Assembly (NCBI RefSeq): GCF_033958435.1
Contig: NC_134137.1
Coordinates: 63,318,001-63,382,000, forward strand
Reading direction: 5' to 3'
Length of the DNA stretch: 64,000 nucleotides
Source of the DNA: Carettochelys insculpta
Lineage: Eukaryota > Chordata > Testudines > Carettochelyidae
Shown here: positions 1 to 10,128 of the stretch, one piece after another
Numbering within the stretch: position 1 is the stretch's first letter
How the letters are laid out: the number at the start of each line of letters is the position of its first letter
Made by a program: the position numbers and the translations under genes
Notes under the pieces: generated by a model
Databases searched by the model: none
Seen by the model: the letters and a program-made list of their open reading frames with translations, nothing else
What the model was told of the DNA's origin: nothing

Positions 1-130
1 CCACAGTGCATGCGCAGTATGACCTGGTGAGGGTACGAGCGAAGGGAGTGGGGGTGCGCGCGCTGCTGTTGCGGGCATCACGCATTGTCTGAGCAGTGAA
101 GGTCTGCTTTTGCCGCCTGAGACGAAGGGC
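1..130. other. CpG-containing segment at the left edge, unassigned
   Basis: The first 130 bases are richer in CpG than the following DNA and include a GCATGCGCAG word similar to an NRF1 half-site. No convincing exon or splice site could be read here. It could be the edge of a neighbouring promoter or part of a repeat. Confidence 0.2.
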
Positions 131-705
131 CTTTGGTAGCCGGGATATCTATCCACAACCAGAAGGCTGTGGGGGAATGCTTGAATCTCCCTGGACACTC
201 AGTGCCAGATTTAAGGGTGACAGTTCTGAAACAAAAAAAATTAAAAAAAAAAAATCAAATGGAGAGAGAAATCTCTGAGCTGCAATTTATTTGCAAATTT
301 GACTCCATTAACCATGGATTAAACAGAGACTGGGAGTGGCTTGCAGCTTACAAAGGCAGTTTCTCTGCTCTGGGTGCTAATATCTCCCCATTAGACACTG
401 ACAAAGGCTCACATCCCCCTGTCTGCTCTGACTTGTTTTTTCCTCTTTTGATAAGTGCTGTTGATACTGGGCTACTTCCATCTTGCTGAACAGACCTTGT
501 CAGCTCTGGCCCTCCCTCTCACTGGGACCCCACTCTTTAAAAACCTCTCTGACACCACCCCCCCACTCATGCATCTGATGAAGTGGGTCTTTGCCCACGA
601 AAACTTATGCTCCAAAATATGTTAATCTATAAGGTGCCACAAGACTTCTGGTTGTTCTCGAAGCTACAGACTAACACGGCTACCTCTCTGATACTTATCC
701 AAAAG
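131..705 (+). mobile_element. Penelope-like element remnant (endonuclease C-terminus plus 3' tail)
   Basis: The translated segment carries the C-terminal PLE signature: a degraded VGEHFNLPGH block (reads GECLNLPGHSVPDLRV), then ELQFICKFDSINHGLN and WEWLAAYKGSFSALG. These match the PLE at 9456-10165, which still has its GIY-YIG domain. The coding remnant is interrupted by A-rich stretches near 228-256. A tail follows with the block CTGATGAAGTGGG, CCCACGAAA and ACTAACACGGCTACCTCTCT. The 5' reverse-transcriptase part is absent, so this is a dead, 5'-truncated copy. Confidence 0.75.
575..612 (+). other. Hammerhead-ribozyme-like motif in PLE tail
   Basis: CTGATGA (575-581) is followed by one extra A, a 5-bp stem GTGGG/CCCAC (583-587 with 594-598) and GAAA (599-602). 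This is the order of the hammerhead core with helix II. A very short helix III would be formed around TTAT (605-608), but here one of its two pairs is broken (A603 opposite C610). Helix I pairing is not apparent. PLE-encoded hammerhead motifs are known. Self-cleavage of this copy is doubtful. Confidence 0.4.
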
Positions 706-734
706 CAAAGCTCCCTGTATACCTGGCAGTGGTT

Positions 735-850
735 GTTCCAATGCTACTGTCTGTAGGAATAGTAACAGAGAGGTAGCTGCGTTAGTCTGTATTGTAACCA
801 AACAAACCACCAGGGTCGCACTTTAAAGACTAACAAAATAATTTTCCTTG
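735..850 (-). repeat. Inverted PLE tail fragment
   Basis: The sequence AGAGAGGTAGCTGCGTTAGT followed by CTTTAAAGACTAACAAAATA is the reverse complement of the tail that ends the PLE just to the left. The tail therefore occurs here in both orientations within 150 bp, as in the complete inverted arrangement at 6019-6627. Confidence 0.6.
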
Positions 851-909
851 TTCAACTTTGTCAGATTTCTTTTGTCCTAATTCCCCAATTTATCTAGGTC
901 ACTCTGGAC

Positions 910-1000
910 CCTGCAAAAGGCCCTTCCCCTTCCAGGGGGCCTGCAGCCAGCCTGTGAGCAGTACCTAGTGGAGGTTGCTTTTCCCCCCAAAAAAAACTAT
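910..1000 (+). repeat. Direct repeat, copy 1
   Basis: A block built around CCTTCCAGGGGGCCTGCAGC and AGCAGTACC recurs at 1671-1765 with scattered substitutions. The family is not recognised. Confidence 0.5.
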
Positions 1001-1670
1001 CATATATATTACTGAAATGGATGTTTTTGAAGGTCCCTTGCTGAAAGTTTGGCTACACATTTTTATATTATGGAAACAAGTACATCTGTATAGATGGGTG
1101 GGCAAAACCAGCCCCAGGAGCCACGTCTATCTCACCAAGCATTTATCCATGGCTCACCCAGCTGATTAGCAGCTTGTGCATACTTACAGCCAGAAGCCAT
1201 GTGTTCAGCCACCCCTCCTGCACCTTGTTCCATCTGCAGCACAGCTGCCCCTAGGCTTCTCTTGCTAGCTGTGCAGACGGAAAAGGGCGAAAAGGGAGGA
1301 GATAGGGTAGTGCTGACGTCAGTGTGTTCCCCAGCCTGTGTCCCCCATTTCTGCAGAGCAGGGACTGGGGAGAGGGAGACAAACAGCAGACCTGTTCCAG
1401 TCTGAAAAGTGGATGTAAGTGACTCAGGAGTGCACAGAGAGAGACAACAGAGAAGGACAGATTTCTGTTAAAGGTGGCTTCTCTCAGAAACTTACCCAGC
1501 AGCGGGCAGCACACACACATTGTGTCACAGTTACACATACCCACACAAGTCACTGTCACATGTACAACTGCAGGACACTCAATCTGTCTTAAAGTCTGTC
1601 TTTTACTTACAAAATTTCTCTTTCATACTTGAGCATTCTTTGTCTCCCTGTCGCTCCCAGCCTCAACCCT
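1001..1670. other. Intergenic, no gene recognised
   Basis: Short open frames only, with no domain signature, splice context or known repeat visible. A CA-rich patch lies near 1510-1560. Confidence 0.5.
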
Positions 1671-1765
1671 TCTGCTCAAGGCCTCTCCCCTTCCAGGGGG
1701 CCTGCAGCAGGCCTGCTAGCAGTACCAAAATTTGTGGAGTGGCCCCTCTGCAAAAGTTATTGCTC
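1671..1765 (+). repeat. Direct repeat, copy 2
   Basis: Second copy of the block at 910-1000, about 760 bp downstream. Similarity is strongest in the first 55 bases and fades afterwards. It could be a local duplication or two pieces of one older repeat. Confidence 0.5.
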
Positions 1766-2240
1766 ACCCCTCATATAGAACAATTCTTTGAGCTTTTGAA
1801 AATACCATCTGCATTCTAGCATTCAACTGATTTCAACAAAATGTTAATAGATAACAACAGCACATCAGGTGCAGTGGAGAGCCAGTGGCAAAACAAGTAA
1901 GCAACAATCGTGTCACTGAAGGTAGTTTCTTTAGTAAAAGCTGCTTTAATTCACATTAGACATGTCTGTAGCAAAAAAATGCAATCCAGTTATTTTACAA
2001 CTGTGCATTTTCAATTGCTAACTGCACTGGTTAGTTACAATTCGAATATTTCTTTCCTTCAGTTTGGATCGAGCACTGCTATACCTAATTTATGGAAGCA
2101 AGCTGATCTAAATGCACTCTTCGTTGGTGCTCATGAAGTGGGGAACATTCCTCTCATCACAGTTTACCAACTCATCTCCCTTTCTTAATTTTACATTTTC
2201 TTTAAAAGTAAAACGTTTCTTCTAACTGACTCACACACTA
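1766..2240. other. AT-rich intergenic stretch
   Basis: No gene, RNA or recognisable repeat seen. Confidence 0.5.
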
Positions 2241-2533
2241 CAGTAATCCTTCAATTTACATGGAGGTTGCCTCCTGGGCAACATCTGTGTAACTCAAATT
2301 TTGTGTAAATTGGCAAGTGGGTGTTGGGGAGATCCCCAGGATTCCCCTGGCTGGGGGAGCGGGCAGCTGGAGCCACTGCAGAGCTCTGCTGCTCCCTACC
2401 ACGTGTGTGCCCACTGGCTCTCCCAGCTGGGGGAGCTGGAGTCTGGAGCGGGGAGGGCGGTTTTGATTTGCTCTTAGCTCACATTAATGCGAGTTAAGCA
2501 TAAATCAAAATCGCCCTTCTTGAGAATTTACTG
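2241..2533. mobile_element. Tigger/pogo-like MITE with TA target duplication
   Basis: The ends are inverted (CAGTAATCCTTCAATTTAC at the left, AATTTACTG at the right) and flanked on both sides by TA, as expected for a Tc1/mariner-superfamily insertion. The 293-bp interior is GC-rich and has no transposase. Superfamily assignment rests on the TIR and TSD only. Confidence 0.6.
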
Positions 2534-2814
2534 TATTTTCTACTCTAAGTTTCCAGTGCAGTCCATCTTTCACATAAAACATGCCTTTTTTGTAAACAAA
2601 AAACAAAAAAAAGACTGTACTCAGCCAGCTCCCTGACGCCCAGCCCCAGACAATCACATAGCTGGGGCTGCCAAGGTGCCAGTACTCAGTACCAGCAAGT
2701 ACTATCACAGAAAAAAGCACTGTATGTAGTTATGTCAATGGAATTATTCATGTGCATAAAATTAAACACATAAGTGTTTGCAGGATCATATGACTAGATG
2801 ATAAACTCTGTATC

Positions 2815-3495
2815 CGTGTCTACACATGCACGCTACTTCGAAGTAGCGGCACTAACTTTGAAATAGCGCCCGTCACAGCTACACGTGTTGGGCACTATTT
2901 CGATGTTAACATCGATGTTAGGCGGCGAGACGTCGAAGCCGCTAACCCCCTGAGGGGATGGGAATAGCGCCCTACTTCGAAGTTGAATGTCGAAGTAGGG
3001 CACGTGTAGACGATCCGCGTCCCACAACATCGAAATAGCGGGGTCCGCCATGGTGGCCATCAGCTGAGGGGTTGAGAGACACTCTCTCTCCAGCCCCGGC
3101 AGGGCTCTATGGTCACCGTGTGCAGCAGCCCTTAGCCCAGGGCTTCTGGCTGCTGCTGCTGCAGCAGCTGGGGATCCATGCTGCATGCACAGGGTCTGCA
3201 ACCAGTTGTCGGCTCTGTGGATCTTGTGTTGTTTAGTGCAACTGTGTCTGGGAGGGGCCCTTTAAGGGAGGGCTTGCTGTTGAGTCCGCCCTGTGACCTT
3301 GTCTGCAGCTGTGCCTGGCACCCTTATTTCGATGTGTGCTCCTTTGGCATGTAGACGTTCCCTTGCAGCTCCTATTTCGATGTGGTGCTGCGCAACGTCG
3401 ATGTTGAACGTCGACGTTGCCAGCCCTGGAGGACATGTAGACGTTATTCATCGAAATAGGCTACTTCGAAGTAGGCTTCACGTGTAGACGTAGCT
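2815..3495 (-). mobile_element. Harbinger-like foldback MITE, about 680 bp, copy 1
   Basis: The ends carry GTGTCTACACATGCACGC (left) and the inverted CACGTGTAGACGTAGC (right). Both subterminal regions are packed with words of the type TCGAAGTAG and TCGAAATAG arranged as short palindromes. The middle part (about 3050-3290) is not palindromic. The same element occurs in opposite orientation at 44748-45460, where a TAA target duplication can be seen. No transposase is present. Confidence 0.65.
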
Positions 3496-3499
3496 TGTG

Positions 3500-4850
3500 A
3501 GTCAGAAATTTTATTTGTGTGTGTATTGTATTGGACAGAGTCCAGGGTCAAGCAATCTGGTGATGGCAAACATATAATTTAAAAAATAGAAATCAGGGAT
3601 TATAGCTCTAGCTATTGACATTTGATATACTGAATCATGACTATCTATAAACAATGGAAAAATTATGCTAGGACTAAAAATAATTATTGATGTTTCATCT
3701 TGATTTGAGTGCTAGTGTTGACCTAATGCCATATCAGGCTGTTGTTTTTAATTAAACATAATGATGGCTGCAGCTGTTTCATGTGGTATCAGTTGAAGTG
3801 AATGATAATATTTATAACATGCATTAGTCGCAGCAGTCTTTTAGCATATGCACAATGTTTAAAAGCAAGCACCCCTAATTTTACATTTGCTCAGAGTTGA
3901 TAAAACATTTCAACTCTCCCTACAAGAAAAATATATAAACAAAGTGTTATCTGCAGAGGTGGCAGACTTCCCAAAAGGGGGCAGGGGGGCACAGAGTCCA
4001 GGTCCATGCCCTACTCTGTAGCTTCACATGCACCCCATCTGCCCAAGACCTCTATCCCCAGTGAAGCTGAAGTAGACTGGGTACTGCAGACCCTCCACCT
4101 GTCCCTGGTCAGGGGCCAAAGGCCAAGAGAGAAGGCCCCAGCCTGTGTTCCCCCTCTGCGGGTTTCCTGCCTGCCCAGTCAGGAAGGTCTTTGGCTCCCC
4201 ATAGTTGTCCCCAAGGCTCTTAGCAACCCACCTGTGATCAGGGCACAGGATCTCGGAGTTGTCATGGTATGAACCATGTAGGTGTTCCAACTTCCCTGGG
4301 CAGGGACACAAACTAGGGGCTGCCTTCGCTTCCCCTGCCTCTCTACACAGGGTCTAAATGCCACCCTGGCCCCAGGAGACAGGGCCTTGAGAAGTGGAAA
4401 GGCAGGGCTTGTGTTAAAAACAGACTGGCCAACCCTGTCCACTTTCAAAAAGAGGGAGGGCCACGGCCCCACCCTTCTCTACTCTGGGGCCCCTGGACTG
4501 CTTGCACAGAGGAGGAAAAATCAGGACTGTAACTTCATAGGAACACCAATTACATCTTGTCATACGAGTCATGTCTTCTAAGCTTGTATAACTTTGCATC
4601 ATTACTTTTTTGAGCTTGTACAGCATGTAACATAGCAGGGGGTCTAGTCCACAACTAGAGCCCCTAGGCAATATATGACAAATAATAAGCAACAATAATA
4701 ACATTAGCATAGTTATACTGGACAATGCATAGGAGAAATGCAATTATGCTGACGTAAGAGAACACTACTACAGCTGTTTTCTGCTTCCCTTACAGGAATA
4801 GCTATACTGGTATACAGAAATTTGTAGTGATATCACAGCAGCCACACTGT
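3500..4850. other. Intergenic, no gene recognised
   Basis: 3500-3960 is AT-rich. 3960-4500 is GC-richer with short overlapping open frames on both strands, none with a recognisable domain. No splice-supported exon was found. Confidence 0.5.
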
Positions 4851-5055
4851 GGCTTGGTCTACACTGCTTGTTTTCCACACTCCTGAGCAATGTAGTTATC
4901 TCAATGCAACTCCTTATGGAGACAGTGCTATGGCAATGGGAACACTTCTCCTGTTGACATAGTTACTGCCTCTTGAGGAGAAGGACCTGTGCTAGTGGGC
5001 TAAACTCTCAAGCTGATGTAGGCAGCAACTGCAGCACTTTAAATGTGGACAAGCC
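4851..5055. mobile_element. Short MITE with GGCTTG(G)TC ends
   Basis: The left end GGCTTGGTCTACACTG is approximately inverted at the right end as AATGTGGACAAGCC. The element is about 205 bp without coding capacity. Its end shares the TCTACAC word with other MITEs in this window. Confidence 0.5.
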
Positions 5056-5059
5056 CTGT

Positions 5060-6015
5060 GTGTGTTGTGCTTTTACCCGCACAAATTTCTCATCCCTTCC
5101 ACACTCAGGGACATACACACCTTTACCCAATCCGTAGGGCTCAAGGCGTGACCCTGTTAATTTAAAGCCCCACCCTTACCCAATTCCTAGTGCTCAGGGC
5201 ATAATTCCCTGCAGGTCTGCAGTAGCTGTGCCACTGAAAAGCCTTACACAGTAATATTCTTATTCTCTAGTTATTTACAATTACCAAGAAAGTAGAATAC
5301 ATACTAAGCACACCATATCATGCTCACCAATCCTGATAAGGCAGGCAAGCTTCCACTGTTGGGATAGACAAAGTCACTCTCTGGATGCTGGTTGCTGCAC
5401 CTCGGGGTCTTGGGGAAGGGTGAGTCCTCCTTAAGGTGTTCCTTCTTCCCTCCTGCTTGATGTTCTGTTCTTCTTTTTCCTTCCCCCCTTTTTTCCTTCT
5501 TGGACGCCAGTTTTAAGTCACAAAACTTGAGTCCTGCTTAGATATACCTTGACCAATTATTTTAGTACAATTCTACTAACCAATCATAACCTACGGTAAC
5601 AGAATCACCTAACCAATCATAACCTACCACCTTAACTGATTTACACCTAACAAAATTAATTATACAGCGGACGGGAGCAATTACAAACCAGACAGAGATT
5701 ACACAGAAAACAGTAGAAAAGTGTAGACAATCATCAGAGAATGGTAGTTCCACAACCTCAGCTATTGATATGTCATTGCCTGCCAGATGAAATGCTGTTA
5801 ACTAAGTTTTCTAAACCCATCTTGAGATCTGTTTAACAGTGGGTGGCGTTGGGATGTGGTCTTCTTCTTAACAGCCTGATGTGACATTACTGTACTGGAA
5901 TGTAGATGGAATGTGAGTATGTGACTTGTAGCTTCACAGTTAATGGCTGCTGCTCTTTAGTCTGGCTGCAGACAAGCTATAGGCCTCTCAGTATGGCTAG
6001 AGAAACCATATTGGT
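5060..6015 (-). mobile_element. LTR-like block of a retroviral-type element
   Basis: The stretch resembles long terminal repeats common in turtle genomes. It contains a duplicated CCAATCATAACCTAC word (near 5580 and 5612) and the segment AAATTAATTATACAGCGGAC, which I recall from such repeats. No retroviral protein frame is present. Orientation and exact ends are uncertain, and no terminal dinucleotides or target duplication could be fixed. The call comes from recollection of the family, not from structure. Confidence 0.35.
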
Positions 6016-6018
6016 TAT

Positions 6019-6627
6019 AGTAACAGACAGAAAGCTGTGCTAGTCTATATACTGTCAAAACAAAAAAGCAGTCCAATAGCGCTTTAAAGATTAACAGAGT
6101 AATTTATTAGGTGATAAGCTTTCGTGGGACAGACCCACTTCTTCAGACCATAGCCATACCAGAACAGACTCAATATTTAAGGCACAGAGAACCAAAATTA
6201 GTAACCAAGGTTGACAAACCAGAAGAATATTATCCAGGTGCACAAGGCGCTGAACACTCTTTTATAGTCAAATTTGACCACACTACTTTGGAAAGAGAGG
6301 CTGCTGAATTCTCTTTTATATTCAAATTTGACACATTAACACGTGGTTTGAACCGGGATGAGAATTTTTTAGGTCATTATAGGAGCTTTTTTGCATACTT
6401 GGCTTAATCTAATTCTTGACTCTCCCCCGCCCACCCCTCTACTCTCTGATTTGCTCACCTTGATAATATTTTTCTGATTTGTCAACTTTGGTTATTATTT
6501 TTGGTTCTCTGTGCTTTAAATATTAAGTCTGTTCTGGTAGGGCTATGGTCTGAAGAAGTGGGTCTGTCCCACGAAAGCTCATCACCTAATAAATTATTCT
6601 GTTAGTCTACTGGACTGCTTTTTCATA
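6019..6627 (+). mobile_element. Penelope-like element flanked by inverted tails
   Basis: The left part (6019-6195) is the reverse complement of the right part (about 6495-6625). The shared arm includes GACAGACCCACTTCTTCAGA and its complement. Between the arms lies a degraded PLE endonuclease C-terminus (AEFSFIFKFDTLTRGLNRD, about 6305-6363). An element with tail copies in inverted orientation around a coding remnant fits the unusual terminal repeats known for Penelope elements. The hammerhead-like core on the right arm has CTGAAGA in place of CTGATGA. Confidence 0.7.
6550..6586 (+). other. Degraded hammerhead-like motif in PLE tail
   Basis: CTGAAGA, then A, stem GTGGG/CCCAC and GAAA at 6573-6576. 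The T-to-A change in the first box should weaken or abolish catalysis. A mirror copy lies in the left arm at about 6112-6149 on the minus strand. Confidence 0.35.
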
Positions 6628-6756
6628 TTGGTTATACTGTTACCATGCTGTTTTCACTATTCCACTCTAGTGAAAGCAGTGTATTTTTTGGTGTACACAG
6701 CCTTTCATAAAGTCCTCACATACTTTAGGTTATGTTAACATTATTAATAAATAATA

Positions 6757-6960
6757 GGCCACATCTACACAAGGACACTTTATCAACATCACGATACTGG
6801 TATAGGTGAAGCACTCTTAGCATGGATGCAGTTTATACTAGCAAAGCTGTGATTTTCTTCTGTAGGTTATTCTGCTTTACTGGGGTGAAACAAGCTCTAC
6901 TGGTGAAAACAGTTTTGCAGGTATAATTACATTAACATTGGTGTTTGTTAGCACAGCAAT
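6757..6960. mobile_element. MITE fragment related to 30360-30560
   Basis: It begins GGCCACATCTACACAAGG and contains TATGCTAAG-like and ATGGATGCAGTTTATA words that recur at about 30417-30434 in intron 2. No clear right terminal repeat is seen, so it is probably truncated. Confidence 0.4.
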
Positions 6961-7529
6961 GTTGGGCAGAGATTACACTTCATCTCACCCTTGACTGATG
7001 TAGCAGCAGAAGTCTGTAGTGTAACAGGCCTAGTGGGGGGGACAGTCTGGGAAAAGGAGGGGTCCCATTCCAGAACTTCAGGCCCTGTACACAAAGCCAC
7101 AGGTTTCTCGCTCCAATCCTGAATCCTGGAGTTGGTTATCACAAGTGCCTGGTTTGATCTTATTTGCTCTGGGATGAGCCAAGGAGAGCAGGGCTTTCTG
7201 ACAAATCCAGAATGGGGGGCTTTAGGAGTTTCAGACATGGAAACTCCTGGCAGGCTACCAGTGGGAAGGCAGCCTGACCAGGCCAGGGACAGCCTGGAGC
7301 CTTATCTGTTTCACAGCCCTGGGGTCAAAGGCAAGTCTGAATCACTTACATGTCTGTCCCCACCCTGTAACTCTCAAGGTGTCAACATCTACTGCTCTCT
7401 GCAGTTACTTGATAGGGCTGCTAACTTTCTCACTACACAAAACCAAACACCCTGGACTGCTCTTCCCTAAGGCTCCATCCCCACATACTTTATTCCCCTC
7501 CCTCTGTTGCTCACTCTTCCCACCCCAGT
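6961..7529. other. Intergenic, no gene recognised
   Basis: Overlapping short frames exist on both strands but none shows a domain or splice context. Confidence 0.45.
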
Positions 7530-8250
7530 TGTTCATTTCACCAGGCTGGGGCAGGAGGATGGGGTGCAGGAGGGAGTTAGGGCATCAACTGGGTTTGCTG
7601 GGTCGGGTGGGGTGATGAGTTTGGGGTGCAGGAGAGGGCTCAAGTCTGAGGCAGGAGGTGGGGTGTGAGATGGGATATGAGCTCTGGGGTGAGGCCAGAG
7701 ATGAAGAGTTTTGGGTTCAGGAGGGAGCTCTGGGCTAGATCCGAGTGGTTTGGAGTATGGAATCTTTGGGGTGCAGGCTCTGGCAGGGTGTTTGAGGGCA
7801 GAAGGTTGTTCAGGGCTGAGGGTGGAGCATGGGAGTGGGTGCAGGCTCTGGAAGCGTGTTGGGTTGCATGAGTTAGCTCTGGGCTGGGCCAACAGATGAG
7901 ATGTGGAAGGGGGTCTGGGGTGTGAGCTCCAGGTAGTGTTCACCTTGGGTGGCTCCCTGCCAAGTGGCAAAATGTCCCTCTGCTCCAAAGTGGAGACGTG
8001 GCTAGATGGCTCCATGTGGTGCCTCTGCCTGCAAGCACAGCCCCTGCAACTGCAGCTCCCATTGGTTGTGGTTCCCAGATGGTGGGAGCTATGGAGTCTG
8101 TGCTGTGCTCTGGGTGGGAGCAGTGTGCAAAGCCCCAATGATTGTTCCTTGGCCAAAGAGCCATGGGACATTGTTGATGCTTCTGGGAATCACATGGAGC
8201 CAGGTATGAAGCCTGCTAACCATGCGTGGTAGGTGAATGGTTGATTTGGG
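7530..8250. repeat. G-rich degenerate tandem repeat
   Basis: The + strand repeats loosely spaced words such as GGGGTGCAGGAGGG, GGCTCTGG and GGGCTGGG over several hundred bases, then runs into CTGCAACTGCAGCTCCCATTGG. This produces a proline-rich 212-residue frame on the minus strand that is compositional rather than genic. Similar G-rich repeats are frequent in turtle genomes, as far as I recall. Confidence 0.5.
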
Positions 8251-8859
8251 GAGGCTAGTCTAAGTCCTGCCTCTTCTGCCAAGGCCCCACCCTTTCCATG
8301 CCCACTGGAGCCCAGCCCCCATTTTGGTCACTGCCCTGTCCTGTGATCCCCACACCCTAATTATGGCCATAGGCTCCTGCCCAAAGCTAGTGTCTTTCCC
8401 CCAGCTCTAGGCAGCTGCATGGCCCAACCCCCACTGTCACAGGGCCACAGTTCTCCCCGAGCTTTGGAGCTCCAGGAAGTCCCAGCTTGCCTCCTGCCCC
8501 TGGAAAGCCCCCGCTCAGCCATGGAGCAGCTCTGCAGCCCCATGGCCCAGCCTTCTTGGCCTGACCTGACCCCCAGCCCTCTCCCATGGAGCTGCCAGAC
8601 CCAGCAACCCACCAACTGAAGCTGCCTCAATCCCTCCCCCAATACCTAAGCCCTCAGTGCTGGGTGGCTGCAGCCTGCATGCAAGCAGGAGAGGGCTGAA
8701 AGTGGTTTGCTGGAGCCACCCATAGTGATCTGGGAAGGTATCACTTTCCCTGGCCTTCATTATTCACTACCCATGCTGCCGGCCCTGCGCCAACTGGATT
8801 AGTATTCCCCAGTCAGGTGCAAACCAGAGCAACTGGGGAAGGCCCATTGTTATGACTTC
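8251..8859. other. C-rich intergenic stretch
   Basis: Pyrimidine-rich on the + strand, with many CAGCCC and CTGC words. Several overlapping short frames occur with no recognisable product. Confidence 0.4.
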
Positions 8860-9455
8860 AGGTGCCTTGCACGCCTGAGCACCTGCACCCTCCCTCCCTG
8901 CTGGGGAACAGGGCAGCAGCTCTGCAGGGCGGGGGTTCACTCAGTCAGGGCTGTGGGGGCAGGAACAGGACAGAGAGGCTGGTGGAGAAACAGGTGGAAG
9001 TGGGGAGCAGTGCAGCTCATCAGTGCTATGGGTTGGGAAGTGGTGCAGGGGGCTGGGGGATTGGGACTACCAGAGTTGGGAGGCCATGAGGGCAGGGTGT
9101 GCAGATTCAGCTGCTGATTTGGAAGGGGGTGGGGCGAGGAGGAGATGAAGGGCCAGGGAATGGGCTGTGAGCCCACAGATGGAGCACAGAGGGGTGGGTG
9201 AAGGGACTGGGGCACTGGGCTGGGTGGAAGGCAGGGGTTTGGGCACAGTGGGTGGAAGAGTGGGCTGTGGGACTGGGAAGTGGATCGGGGGACTGAGGTG
9301 CAGTGGGAGTGGGCTGCTGGGGGGAAGGGGAAGAGGTGCCAGGAAGTTGGGCTGTGGGGCCAGGAGGTGCAACAAGATCGGGGCCAGAGGACTGGCTGGC
9401 TGCATGCGGGAGGCAGAGCGGAGGCCAGCGGACCGGAGCTGCAGCCCATGGACAA
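8860..9455. repeat. Second G-rich low-complexity block
   Basis: Repeated GGGCTGTGGG, GGGACTGGG and GGGGGCTGGG words. Long open frames on the minus strand here (up to 178 residues) are serine/proline-rich by-products of composition. The block abuts the PLE that begins near 9456. Confidence 0.45.
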
Positions 9456-9459
9456 CCTG

Positions 9460-9914
9460 CCAACCTGAAGCAAATCCTAACCAGACCTACACCGGACCAC
9501 AGTCACTCTAACTCAGGGACCCATCCATGCAACAAACCTCGTTGCCAGCTCTGCCCACATATCTACACCAGCAACACCATTACAGGACCTAACCAGATCA
9601 GCCACACCATGGTGGGTTCATTCAGCTGCACATCTACCAATATAATTTATGCCATCATGTGCCAGCAATGCCCCTCTGCTATAGACATCGGACAAACTGG
9701 ACAGTCTCTACGTAAAAGAATAAACGCACACAAATCAGACATCAGAAATGGCAATATACAAAAACCCGTAGGAGAGCACTTCAATCTCCCAGGCCACACA
9801 GTAGCAGACTTAAAAGTAGCTATCCTCAGCAAAGAAATTTCAGGACCAGACTCCAAAGAGAAATTGCTGAGCTACAATTCATCTGCAAATTCAATGCCCT
9901 CAGCTCAGGCTTAA
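9460..9914 (+). pseudogene. PLE GIY-YIG endonuclease, 5'-truncated and frameshifted
   Basis: The frame reads a cysteine motif CNKPRCQLC (CX4CX2C), then a GIY-YIG-type core: IIYAIMCQQC in the GIY position, DIGQTGQSLRKRINAHKSDI in the YIG and arginine/histidine region, and PVGEHFNLPGHTVADLKV. This is the endonuclease module of Penelope-like retroelements, which nicks target DNA for priming. The Y of YIG is replaced by D. A frameshift near 9855 diverts the frame into a stop at 9912-9914; the other frame continues with EIAELQFICKFNALSSGLN. Upstream residues from the G-rich block are not part of the protein. The copy is dead. Confidence 0.75.
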
Positions 9915-10090
9915 ACAAAGACTGCGAATGGCTGGCTAAATACAGAAGCAGCTTCCCCTCCCTTGGTGTTCACACCTCCAGATCAACTGCTGGTAGTAAG
10001 CCTCACCCTTGCTGACTGAGCTAACCTTGTTATCCCCACCCTTGCTCTGGCTTATTTATACCTGGCCCTGCAGATTTCCAAGACCAGCAT

Positions 10091-10128
10091 CTGATGAAGT
10101 GAGTCTGTGCTCACGAAAGCTCATGCTC
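10091..10128 (+). other. Hammerhead-ribozyme-like motif in PLE tail (best copy)
   Basis: CTGATGA (10091-10097), an extra A, stem GTGAG/CTCAC (10099-10103 with 10110-10114), GAAA (10115-10118), a two-pair helix III GC-TCAT-GC (10119-10126) and TC (10127-10128), after which cleavage would be expected. The order and core match a minimal type I hammerhead with a short helix III. The extra A after CTGATGA and weak helix I pairing argue against efficient cleavage. Confidence 0.45.

Noticed and set aside
7533..8171. 212-residue open frame on the minus strand
   Set aside because: Proline/serine-rich translation of the G-rich repeat, with several overlapping frames of similar length and no domain or splice context.
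8937..9473. 178-residue open frame on the minus strand and its overlapping relatives
   Set aside because: Low-complexity by-product of the second G-rich block.
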